Positions 1-7,865 of a stretch of DNA of 64,000 nt are shown here, in pieces. This DNA is from WRGT01 sp964450405 (lineage in GTDB: Bacteria > Spirochaetota > UBA4802 > UBA5550). The position numbers were made by a program, and so were the translations under genes. The notes under the pieces are model-generated. The model was not told where the DNA came from and ran no database searches. It saw only the letters and a list, made by a program, of their open reading frames with translations. Numbering within the stretch: the stretch's first letter is position 1; each line of letters opens with the position of its first letter. Where the stretch lies: assembly GCA_964450405.1 (NCBI GenBank), contig CAYVCQ010000005.1:121099-185098 (forward strand). Reading direction: 5' to 3'.

Positions 1-349
1 GATATCTATATCCAAGTGCCTGAAGTTCGCAATTACCGCTTTTTTCGCATGTCGGGCACATGTGGTTCCCTTCAACGAAAAGCATCTCAACAATCTCTTT
101 TCTCATGTCTTCAATAGCAGGAGTATTGTTTTCAACAGACATTCCTTCTGCCACCGGTGTTGTACATGCTGCCATGAATCTTCCGCCAACCTTTACAGTA
201 CAGATACGGCATGTACCGGCAGGTTTCAATCCCTCGAAGTGGCAGAGAACCGGAATGTATATGCGGTTGTCTTTTGCAGCTTCAACAATTGTCTGGCCAG
301 CTTTAGCAGTACATTCTTTTCCATCAATAGTAAATTTTATATTGCTCAT
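1..349 (-). CDS. hoxU: HoxU-like diaphorase iron-sulfur subunit of NAD-linked hydrogenase (3' part outside window)
   Basis: Only the first 116 residues lie in the window; the gene runs off the left edge. They form a NuoG-type N-terminal [2Fe-2S] ferredoxin domain with C36, C47, C50 and C62, followed by a histidine/cysteine [4Fe-4S] set around H96, C98, C101 and C107 and the phrase GNCELQALGYRY. That pattern is typical of HoxU, the small electron-transfer subunit that docks on HoxF in bidirectional NAD-reducing [NiFe] hydrogenases. The ATG at 349 is one base after the hoxF stop codon, so translation is probably coupled to hoxF. The hydrogenase subunits HoxY and HoxH would be expected just beyond the left edge, which is inference. 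A NuoG-type subunit of another NADH-linked complex is the main alternative. Confidence 0.82.
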   Translation of the reverse strand, partial: MSNIKFTIDGKECTAKAGQTIVEAAKDNRIYIPVLCHFEGLKPAGTCRICTVKVGGRFMAACTTPVAEGMSVENNTPAIEDMRKEIVEMLFVEGNHMCPTCEKSGNCELQALGYRY

Positions 350-350
350 C

Positions 351-2171
351 TTAATGACCCTCATGACCTTCTAAATTTGGTTTTCTTCCTGCAGCAGCAC
401 ATGAATCCTTAACCGCAGCAGCCATATCAAATTCAGTAACAAATTCTTTACCTTTCTGAATCTTAGCTTCATACAATCCTCTGAAATTCTTTAGAGTAGA
501 CTGTATAGGATTAGGAGATGTCTGACCAAGACCGCAGCGGCTCATGTTTTTAACAGTTACACACCACTTATCCATTTCCTGAAGATCTGATTCAGTTCCA
601 TGACCATGCATAACTTTTTCAAGTTTATGAAGGAGGAGCTGGTTACCGGCACGACATGGTGTACACCATCCGCATGATTCCTCTTCGAAGAACTCCATAA
701 AATTATGAACAACTTCAAGTATATCTCTGTCAGGCCCCATTACTATGATTGATCCTCCTGTTGCAAGATCATCGAAGCATATTCTGTTGCCGAATTTTGA
801 TTTATCAATACATACTCCGGATGGTCCGCCAACCTGAACAGCTTTAGCAGTTCTTCCGTCGCATTCTTCAAGAAGTGTCTGAACAGTAGTACCGAATTCA
901 ACTTCATATATACCCGGTTTTTTGCAATCTCCGGAAACACTTAGAAGTTTTGTTCCTTTAGACTGAGCAGTTCCCATTTTTGCGAACCACGCGCCGCCCT
1001 CAAGGATTATTCTTGCAGCAGAGCAGAAGCTCTCTACGTTATTTACAGAGGTTGGTTTACCCATAAATCCTCTTTGTGCAGGGAATGGAGGTCTGTTTCT
1101 TGGCTCTCCTCTTTTTCCTTCTGCTGATTCTATCAGGGCTGATTCCTCACCGCAGATATAAGCTCCTGCACCCATCTGAATTTTTATGTCAAAGTTAAAT
1201 CCTGATTTACCACCTGCATTTTTTCCAAGGATGCCGTTCTTTCTCATTGTATCGAGTACATTCTCAAGATATTTTTTGAGGTACATATACTCGCCTCTGA
1301 GATATAGAAGTCCTTCATCGGCACCTATAGCATATCCGCCTATAGCCATTCCTTCGAAGAGCATTTCCGCTCTCTCTGTGAAAAGAATTCTGTCTTTGAA
1401 AGTTCCAGGCTCACCTTCGTCACCATTACATACAATGTACTTTTTGTCTCCAGCGGACTGTCTTGTGTAATCCCATTTCATACCTGTAGGGAAACCGGCA
1501 CCGCCGCGTCCTCTAAGATTTGAGATCTTAACTTCTTCGATTACTGCTTCAGGAGTCATAGCAACAGCTTTTTTAAGAGCAGTGCCTGATTCAAAAGGTG
1601 CGAGAAGTACAGCGCCTTTTTTCTGGATGTTGTTATTAACCATTGACTTGATAAGTGCGTTCTGGTTATTTCCATCTCCAAAATTTTTAACTGTGTCCTG
1701 AATAGCTTTTCCTGCCTTCATGTCAGCAACGATAGATTTTACTTTATCTGCTGTCAGGCTAGTGAAAATAACGTCGTTGATTATTGCTGCAGGTTCCTGA
1801 TCATTCATACCGATATCTGCAGTGTAGTGCAGTCCGATTTTTCCGTCAGAAGTAACCTCTCCGAATTTACATCCGGCTTCTTTTTCAAATGCCTTTGCAA
1901 CATCAGCGCAGCCCATCATTACAGAAACGGCACTGTTGTTCAGGTAAACAGCATATTTACCAACTGGCGTTTTTGAGAAGAAATGATAGAAGGTTACAAC
2001 ACCCTCTACATCAACTGAGGAGACGTTCATCTCCTTTGCTATCTCTGCGATAGTCTCGTTTGCAACCTGACCTAACTCTGCCTGAACATCTCTTATGACA
2101 TCCAGCATTTTAGTCGGGTCTTTCTGATACTTGCTCGCACATTGTTTAACAACTTCAGATATGTTACCCAT
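351..2171 (-). CDS. hoxF: HoxF-type NADH-binding flavoprotein subunit (NuoE-NuoF fusion) of soluble hydrogenase
   Basis: This 606-residue protein fuses a NuoE-like thioredoxin-fold domain (about 1-155) to a NuoF-like NADH/FMN domain (about 180-600), the layout of HoxF. Visible motifs are the glycine-rich NADH/FMN loop GRGGAGFPTGMKW (221-233), GDEGEPGTFKDR (250-261) and the [4Fe-4S] ligands C500, C503, C506 and C546. It should pass electrons between NADH and the hydrogenase module through HoxU, which follows after one base. The NuoE-like part has lost all four [2Fe-2S] cysteines: the places that should hold them read NNSAVS (about 78-83) and TADIG (about 117-121). The fdhB paralogue nearby keeps all four. 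From memory, HoxF proteins often have a degenerate NuoE domain, so this may be a family trait. A GAGGG site precedes the ATG by four bases. Confidence 0.85.
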   Translation of the reverse strand: MGNISEVVKQCASKYQKDPTKMLDVIRDVQAELGQVANETIAEIAKEMNVSSVDVEGVVTFYHFFSKTPVGKYAVYLNNSAVSVMMGCADVAKAFEKEAGCKFGEVTSDGKIGLHYTADIGMNDQEPAAIINDVIFTSLTADKVKSIVADMKAGKAIQDTVKNFGDGNNQNALIKSMVNNNIQKKGAVLLAPFESGTALKKAVAMTPEAVIEEVKISNLRGRGGAGFPTGMKWDYTRQSAGDKKYIVCNGDEGEPGTFKDRILFTERAEMLFEGMAIGGYAIGADEGLLYLRGEYMYLKKYLENVLDTMRKNGILGKNAGGKSGFNFDIKIQMGAGAYICGEESALIESAEGKRGEPRNRPPFPAQRGFMGKPTSVNNVESFCSAARIILEGGAWFAKMGTAQSKGTKLLSVSGDCKKPGIYEVEFGTTVQTLLEECDGRTAKAVQVGGPSGVCIDKSKFGNRICFDDLATGGSIIVMGPDRDILEVVHNFMEFFEEESCGWCTPCRAGNQLLLHKLEKVMHGHGTESDLQEMDKWCVTVKNMSRCGLGQTSPNPIQSTLKNFRGLYEAKIQKGKEFVTEFDMAAAVKDSCAAAGRKPNLEGHEGH

Positions 2172-2566
2172 GGGGCCCTCTTTGTTAATAAGTTTTTTTT
2201 ATTTGTTTTAACAAAAAAATTGCGTTGAACCACAGTTTTTTAAGGAAAATTTAAACTGTGAAATTGCATAATAATTAAAAAAACCTAACCGGCGAATCAA
2301 TCGAATTATTATATTCTAATTTATATGCAATTATGTTTCCACTATATATAATTCAGTAGGCATTGTTTATTTTTCAAGCAAAAAAACATGGATGTTTAAT
2401 TAATTCAGTTTTATATGGAAGAGGGGACATAATAATTGGAAATGAGGCAATTAAATCATAAGAATAATAAAAAAGTTTCCGGAAGTAGTGGGAGATTATC
2501 ATTCAGTAAAGAGGAACAATATTCCGTTTAATAGTTTTCAGAATTTATACTGGATTTTAAAAATGC
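2172..2566. other. Intergenic region upstream of hoxF
   Basis: AT-rich sequence of about 395 bases between the hoxF start and the terminator of the fdh operon. I found no convincing gene and no clear -35/-10 pair. It must hold the hoxFU promoter if hoxFU is not read through from fdhAB. Confidence 0.5.
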
Positions 2567-2619
2567 ACTCTAATTGCCGGTATTTCTGAATATATATTTT
2601 AAATTCCGGCAATTAGAGT
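2567..2619 (-). terminator. Long hairpin, likely terminator of the fdhAB-ferritin operon
   Basis: A perfect 14-bp inverted repeat, ACTCTAATTGCCGG at 2567-2580 against its complement at 2606-2619, encloses a 25-base AT-rich loop. On the minus strand it lies just after the ferritin-like gene stop and is followed by GCATTTTT. It probably ends the fdh transcript. The long loop makes it an untypical intrinsic terminator, so an RNA-stabilising 3' hairpin is possible. Confidence 0.6.
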
Positions 2620-2628
2620 TCAGCTGAA

Positions 2629-3084
2629 TCAGCCCCCTTCTGTCTGTGAAAAGGCTGTGTTTGAGTATAGATATTCAACCTTCTCTTTATGTTTCAACTC
2701 TTCACCAGCTATTTTAAGTATCAGTTCCTTCGTTTCATCATCACTCTGCAGTGCAGCAAACTCTATATAAAAATTATAAGCAGCCAATTCCCGATGTGCT
2801 GCGATAAGGTATACATCTTTTGTATCCATATGAGGTTTAACCTCAGGCTCTGCCACATGTTCAGCAATTTTCTGATCGTCTGCATCAGAGAGTTTTACTG
2901 TACCTACGGAAATTTTACCTTCCTTATAACTTATGAGAAACTCCTTGTGTTTTTTCTCTTCGCCGGCAATCCATAATAACGCTTCTTTTGCTGTTTTATC
3001 AGATACATGATTAAACAGATCCATGTAAAAGTCGTAGGCATCAATTTCCCTGTCAATTGCAAGATCAATAAATTTGTTATTCAT
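2629..3084 (-). CDS. Ferritin-like diiron protein (rubrerythrin-related, COG1633 type)
   Basis: A 151-residue four-helix protein built as two similar halves. Each half has a glutamate helix (REIDAYDFY near 12-20; HRELAAYNFY near 97-106) and an ExxH helix (EEKKHKEF; EELKHKE), which together give the expected diiron ligand set. There is no C-terminal rubredoxin domain, so it is not a full rubrerythrin. Its ATG at 3084 overlaps the end of fdhB by eight bases and is preceded by GGAGGAC, so it is clearly the third cistron of the fdhAB operon. A peroxide- or oxygen-protective role for the oxygen-sensitive formate dehydrogenase is inference from context; iron handling is an alternative. A hairpin terminator follows. 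Confidence 0.8.
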   Translation of the reverse strand: MNNKFIDLAIDREIDAYDFYMDLFNHVSDKTAKEALLWIAGEEKKHKEFLISYKEGKISVGTVKLSDADDQKIAEHVAEPEVKPHMDTKDVYLIAAHRELAAYNFYIEFAALQSDDETKELILKIAGEELKHKEKVEYLYSNTAFSQTEGG

Positions 3085-4921
3085 GATGTCCTCCAGAATA
3101 GTATATTCTTAATGATTCATCGCACTTCGGACACTTATGGTTATGGTCTGTGTGCCTGATGAAATCATCTTTAAAGTACTTAAGCATTGTTGTAATCGGC
3201 AATACCGGAGATTGACCAAGAGCGCAGAGAGATGCTTTTTTCATAAGATTAGCCTTCTCTACCAACAGATCAATATCCTCGACAACCGCTGTTCTGGTTG
3301 CAAACTTTTTGATCAGATGATGAAGCTGAGATGTACCGACACGGCAAGGAACGCACTGTCCGCACGATTCATGTTTGAAGAAACTCAAAATCTGCAGCAT
3401 AAAATCTACCGGGCATTCATCTTCATCCGCAACAAGTACAACTCCCGATCCGAGTGTTACGCCTGCTTTAATTGTGCTGTCTATATCAAGCGGAAGATCC
3501 ATGAGATCTTCACCAAGAATACCTCCGGCAGATCCTCCCACTTGCGCGAATTTAAATTTCTTCCCGTCTCTAATTCCTTTGCCGTACTCGTTGATGATCG
3601 TGTGCATTGTTGTTCCCATGGGAGTTTCAATAAGCCCGGTTTCATTCATCTTTCCGGAAAGGCAATAGAGTTTTGTACCATAACAGTTTTCAACACCCGC
3701 AGACTTGTACCAGTCTGCACCTTTTTCGATGATTAAAGGTACTGAGCAGAATGTCTCAACGTTGTTTACGTTAGAGGGAAGATTTTTAAAACCAGCTCCT
3801 CCGGGAAACGGCGGTTTGAATCTCGGGTATCCTCTTTTTCCTTCCATGGAGTTAATCAGAGATGTCTCTTCACCGCAGACATAAGCTCCTCCACCTTCTT
3901 TGATTGATAGATCGAAACTGAATTTTGTACCGAAAAGGTTTTTACCCAGCATGCCTTTATCTCTAGCCTGGTCGATTGCAAGCTGAAGACGTTCTATAGA
4001 ACGCCTGAACTCACCACGGATATAAATCAAACCGGTTGACGCATTTATCGCATAACCGCATATCATCATACCTTCTATTAAAGCGTGAGGATTTTCTTCC
4101 ATCAGAATTCTGTCTTTGAAAGTTCCAGGCTCACCTTCGTCGGCGTTGCATATTACATATTTCTGCATGACACCCTTTGTTACGAAAGACCATTTCATTC
4201 CAGCAGGGAAACCGGCACCGCCTCTTCCCCGCAGGCCTGAATCTTTCATTACAGAGATAACATCCGCAGAAGACTGCTCTTTTAAGCTTTTCTGGATCGA
4301 TTTATATCCGCCATGTTCTATGTAGCTGTCAACGCTAAGCGGATCAATAATACCCATTTTTTCAATGAGTCTCTTTGTCTGCTTGTCATTATTAATAATG
4401 CACTGTTTCCCTTCAATTTCAGGCCCGCAGTTTTCTGTCAATGAAGGCTCTTTTGATCTGTATCCATCGAAGATATCTTTGAGTTTTTTCTCCGTGAGTT
4501 TTCCATGAATGTCATAGTTGATCATCATAGCGGGAGCTTCAGAGCATACTCCGAGACACTCACACTTTTCAAGATGAAAAATTCCATCCTTTGTTGTCTC
4601 GCCAGGCTCAATTCCGAGAATGTTTTTTACTGCATCAATGATTGTTATTGATCCCATAATGTGACATGGACCTGATTTACAAACACGGATGAGGTATTTG
4701 GCTCTCTCTTTTTTATTGAACATGGTGTAAAATCCGACAAAACCTTCTACCGCGCTCTGAGGGATGTTCATCACTTCTGCGAGGGTTTCGAGAGATTTTG
4801 TGTCAACCTGGTTTTTACCTGAAACTGTTTCCATCTCTCTCATTATAAGCATAAGATTCTCGCGGGAGTTTCCATGCTTTTCTACAATACTTGTTATATC
4901 TGATGTCTTTATCATTTTCAT
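3077..4921 (-). CDS. fdhB: NAD-dependent formate dehydrogenase beta subunit (NuoE-NuoF fusion, NADH/FMN site)
   Basis: This 614-residue protein fuses NuoE-like (about 1-155) and NuoF-like (about 190-580) domains. The NuoE part keeps a complete [2Fe-2S] set: C81, C86, C122 and C126. The NuoF part has the GRGGAGFPAGMKW loop, ADEGEPGTFKDR, and [4Fe-4S] ligands C520, C523, C526 and C566. It should transfer electrons between the FdhA iron-sulfur chain and NAD. A short C-terminal tail carries CPKC (597-600) and many histidines; only two cysteines are present, so a complete zinc site is not shown. It starts seven bases after the fdhA stop. The GGGGG stretch fits the ATG two codons in (4915) better than the first ATG (4921), so the true start may be 4915. 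Confidence 0.85.
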   Translation of the reverse strand: MKMIKTSDITSIVEKHGNSRENLMLIMREMETVSGKNQVDTKSLETLAEVMNIPQSAVEGFVGFYTMFNKKERAKYLIRVCKSGPCHIMGSITIIDAVKNILGIEPGETTKDGIFHLEKCECLGVCSEAPAMMINYDIHGKLTEKKLKDIFDGYRSKEPSLTENCGPEIEGKQCIINNDKQTKRLIEKMGIIDPLSVDSYIEHGGYKSIQKSLKEQSSADVISVMKDSGLRGRGGAGFPAGMKWSFVTKGVMQKYVICNADEGEPGTFKDRILMEENPHALIEGMMICGYAINASTGLIYIRGEFRRSIERLQLAIDQARDKGMLGKNLFGTKFSFDLSIKEGGGAYVCGEETSLINSMEGKRGYPRFKPPFPGGAGFKNLPSNVNNVETFCSVPLIIEKGADWYKSAGVENCYGTKLYCLSGKMNETGLIETPMGTTMHTIINEYGKGIRDGKKFKFAQVGGSAGGILGEDLMDLPLDIDSTIKAGVTLGSGVVLVADEDECPVDFMLQILSFFKHESCGQCVPCRVGTSQLHHLIKKFATRTAVVEDIDLLVEKANLMKKASLCALGQSPVLPITTMLKYFKDDFIRHTDHNHKCPKCDESLRIYYSGGHHE

Positions 4922-4927
4922 GCCCCC

Positions 4928-7636
4928 TTACATTGATATCTTTTCGATTTTGCACGCGCAGACCTTGAGTTCAGGTATCTTGCATATTGGATCAAGTGCA
5001 TCGTTAGTCAGCTTATTCGCTGCAGCTTCGAAAAAGTGGAATGGCATGAAAATAACATTCGCCATAGGTTTATTAGAAATTCTCGCTTCCATACGTACAC
5101 TGCCACGTCTGGTTGAAATTGAGATAACTTCACGGTCTTTGATGTTGTAGTTTGAAGCATCATTCGGATTAATCTCAAGGTATGCTCCGGGAACAATTTC
5201 ATCAAGAACTTTAGAGTTACGTGTCATTGTACCTGTGTGGAAATGTTCCAGCAAACGGCCCGTAGTAAGGATCAACGGATATTCCGGATCAACTTCTTCA
5301 GCCGGGGGAGTGTATTCTATTGCAGTAAAGAGTCCCAAACCACGGGAGAATCTCTCCTTGTGAAGGAATTGTGTACCTTTGTGGTCTTCATTAGGACATG
5401 GCCACTGGATCAATTCTTTTTCAATACGGGAATATGTTATACCAGCGTAAGATGGCGTAACAGTTCTGATCTCCTCAAAAATATCTTCGGCGTTTTTGTA
5501 ATTCCAATCTGCACCCATTCTGTTTGCTATTTGCATTATTATCCACCAGTCTTCCCGGCAGTTTTCATGCGCTTTTACAACTCTGTGCATCGGTTGAACT
5601 CTTCGCTCTGTGTTGGAGACCGTCCCTTCTTTTTCAAGGAATGCATATCCCGGAAGAACGACGTCTGCGTAATGTGCAGTTTCAGTCATAACTATATCCT
5701 GAACCACGACAAAGTCGAGATCTTCAAGAGCTTCAATGACGTGATGCTGATTAGGATCGGACATTACGGGATTTTCACCAAAAATATAAAGTCCCTTCAG
5801 ATCACCGGCGATTGCCGCATTAAGAGATTCAACAATTGTGAGTCCTGGTTTCAGAGACATCTCAACTTTTGTGTCCCACATCTTCATGAAATTAGCTTTG
5901 TTCTCTTCGCTGGCTACAGGCTGGTAAGCCGGATAAACAGCATTAAGCGCACCCATGTCGCATGCTCCCTGAACATTGTTCTGTCCCCGAAGAGGGTTAA
6001 CTCCGCCTCCTCGTACTCCGATGTTTCCAAGAAGCATCTGAAGATTTGAACAGGACTTAACTCCGTTTACTCCCGACTTAAACTGAGTAATACCCATACA
6101 GTAGTAGAATGCCATAGGTTTAGCTGCTGCTATTATTCTTGCTGCTTTGATTATAAGTTCAGGATCATCAATTCCGCAGATCTCTGCCACATATTCGGGA
6201 GTGTATTTCTCCATAGTTTTGGGGATATCATCGAAGCCCTCACATCTCTCTTTTACATATTCTTTGTCGTAGAGTTCTTCTTTAATAATAACATGCATCA
6301 GTCCATTGAGAATTGCAATGTTTGTTCCAGGCTTAATCTGCAGAAATACATCGGCATATTTTGCCAGATCTATTTTTCTCGGGTCAACAACAACAAGTTT
6401 TTTACCGTTGTTTATTACCTGGTTTTTTATCATTGATGCAATAACAGGATGATTATCAGTAGTGTTTGATCCCATAACCATAAAAGCCTCTGTATCAGGT
6501 ATCTCTCTGATAGAGTTGGTCATTGCTCCTGAACCGAGTGTAGCTGCCAGACCGGCAACTGTTGAGCTGTGTCAGAGCCGGGCGCAATGGTCGACGTTGT
6601 TCGTACCCACCACCGCTCGCATAAATTTCTGATGCAGATAGTTTTCTTCGTTTGTACACTTCGCCGAAGAGAAAGCCATAATAGCATCAGGTCCGTTTTT
6701 CTCTTTGATCTCTGAGAATTTTTCAGCAATCAGGTCAAGCGCCTTATCCCAGCTCGCTTCTTCAAACTTTCCGTTCTTCTTAATGAGAGGAGAAGTAATT
6801 CTTTTGTCGCTCTGAACAAAGTCAAATCCGTATCTTCCTTTAACGCAGAGGTGTCCTTCGTTGGGGCCGTCGTGGTGTCCCATAGCTTTAACAAGCTGAC
6901 CCTCTTTGTTTGTATAAAAATCAATTTTACATCCCACTCCGCAGTAAATACAGATACTGGATTCTTTTTTCAATTCCCATGACTGTCCTCTTCCGAGTAC
7001 CTGCTGGAAAGATAAAGCGCCAGTAGGGCAAAGCTGTACGCATGTGCCGCAGGCAACGCATGTTGATTCGCCGATCTTTGCTTCCACATCGGAGGTAAGA
7101 TGTGTGTTGCTACCTCTGCCGCTGAAGTCCCATACATTCATCACCTGTATTTCTGAACAGGCCTTAACGCATCTTCCGCAGAGAATACATTTGTTTTCAT
7201 CTCTTTTAAGTGCTTTGCTTGAGACAACATCTTTCTGTCTTATATTTTTAGGGAAGTCAGAACGGCGAAGTTCAACGTCATACTGGCTGCAGTATCCCTG
7301 TAATTCGCACTCTCCGCTCCAGTCGCAGTTGAGGCAGTTATGATCGCCCTCGGATAGAAGCATCTCCAATATGCCTCTTCGGATTTCTGTGATTTCATTA
7401 TCCTCGGAAACAACATCCATCCCATCGGCTGCAGGTTCAGTACATGAAGCCTTTATCATTGAACCGTTAACCTTTACCATGCAGAGTCTGCATGCTCCGG
7501 TCTTACTTACTTTAGGGTGATAGCAGAGGTGGGGGATATCAATCCCATTATTAGTGGCTATTTCAAGAATAGTGTCTCCTTTTGATCCGGAGATCTCCCT
7601 GCCGTTAATTTTTATTATAATCTGTTCATTGATCAT
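4928..7636 (-). CDS. fdhA: Selenocysteine-containing NAD-linked formate dehydrogenase, catalytic alpha subunit
   Basis: This is one 902-residue gene interrupted by an in-frame TGA at 6572-6574 (codon 355). The flanking protein reads NVDHCARL-U-HSSTVAGLAA, which matches the active site of Sec-type formate dehydrogenases, and a SECIS hairpin follows, so TGA is read as selenocysteine. Domains in order: NuoG-like [2Fe-2S] (C38, C49, C52, C65); His/Cys [4Fe-4S] (H99, C101, C104, C110); two ferredoxin clusters (C150-C160 and C193-C203); the molybdopterin-family [4Fe-4S] cluster (C229, C232, C236, C264); and the Mo/W-bis-MGD catalytic region to the C-terminus. It oxidises formate to CO2, or runs in reverse, and feeds electrons to FdhB. 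GGGAGA precedes the ATG. Reading it as a frameshifted pseudogene is not needed, because the frame is unchanged across the TGA. The metal could be tungsten or molybdenum. Confidence 0.93.
6542..6574 (-). promoter_or_regulatory. Bacterial SECIS element with the UGA selenocysteine codon of fdhA
   Basis: Read on the minus strand, the TGA (6574-6572) is followed 11 bases later by the hairpin AGTTGCC - GGTCT - GGCAGCT (6560-6542). It has seven pairs, one of them G-U, and an apical GGTCT loop. The stem-loop sits at the distance seen for bacterial SECIS elements, and the GGUC(U) loop matches my recollection of the E. coli fdhF SECIS loop that SelB recognises. Base pairing and position are seen directly; SelB binding is inferred. 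Confidence 0.88.
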
Positions 7637-7865
7637 TAGGATATCTCCCGGGATATTCTTTATTTATTGTCTAAAAGCAGCGGAACTATTTTTTATTAAA
7701 ATTATTCGGAATCAGGTGGGGTATTTGTAAACAATAAAATCTGAATAACGATATTGCACAATAATTTTAAAACAGTACAAATTAGACAATAATGTAAATT
7801 AAGGTTGACCTTGGGTCCTCAATTGAAAACCTTAAATAAAATGAAACTCAGATGGAGATATAGTT
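7637..7865. promoter_or_regulatory. Divergent control region between fdhA and the formate/oxalate carrier
   Basis: This 229-base AT-rich region must hold promoters for both divergent genes. A 9-bp inverted pair, ATTGTCTAA (7666-7674) and TTAGACAAT (7782-7790), brackets it and looks like paired regulator sites. A spaced palindrome ATTG-CA-CAAT lies near 7754. Near the carrier gene, TTAAGGTT (7799-7806) pairs with AACCTTAA (7828-7835) around an inner GACC-ttg-GGTC hairpin (7807-7817). I could not fix a convincing -35/-10 pair for either gene. Confidence 0.45.

Noticed and set aside
4260..4300. Programmed frameshift or alternative start inside fdhB
   Set aside because: The frame is continuous and all motifs are in order; no slippery site with structure was found.
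4928..7636. fdhA as a frameshifted or nonsense-disrupted pseudogene
   Set aside because: The frame is unchanged across the TGA, the stop sits exactly at the catalytic Sec/Cys position and a SECIS-like hairpin follows.
351..7636. Fragments of respiratory complex I (NuoE, NuoF, NuoG)
   Set aside because: NuoE and NuoF are fused, no membrane subunits are present, and the NuoG-like part is joined to a formate dehydrogenase catalytic domain.
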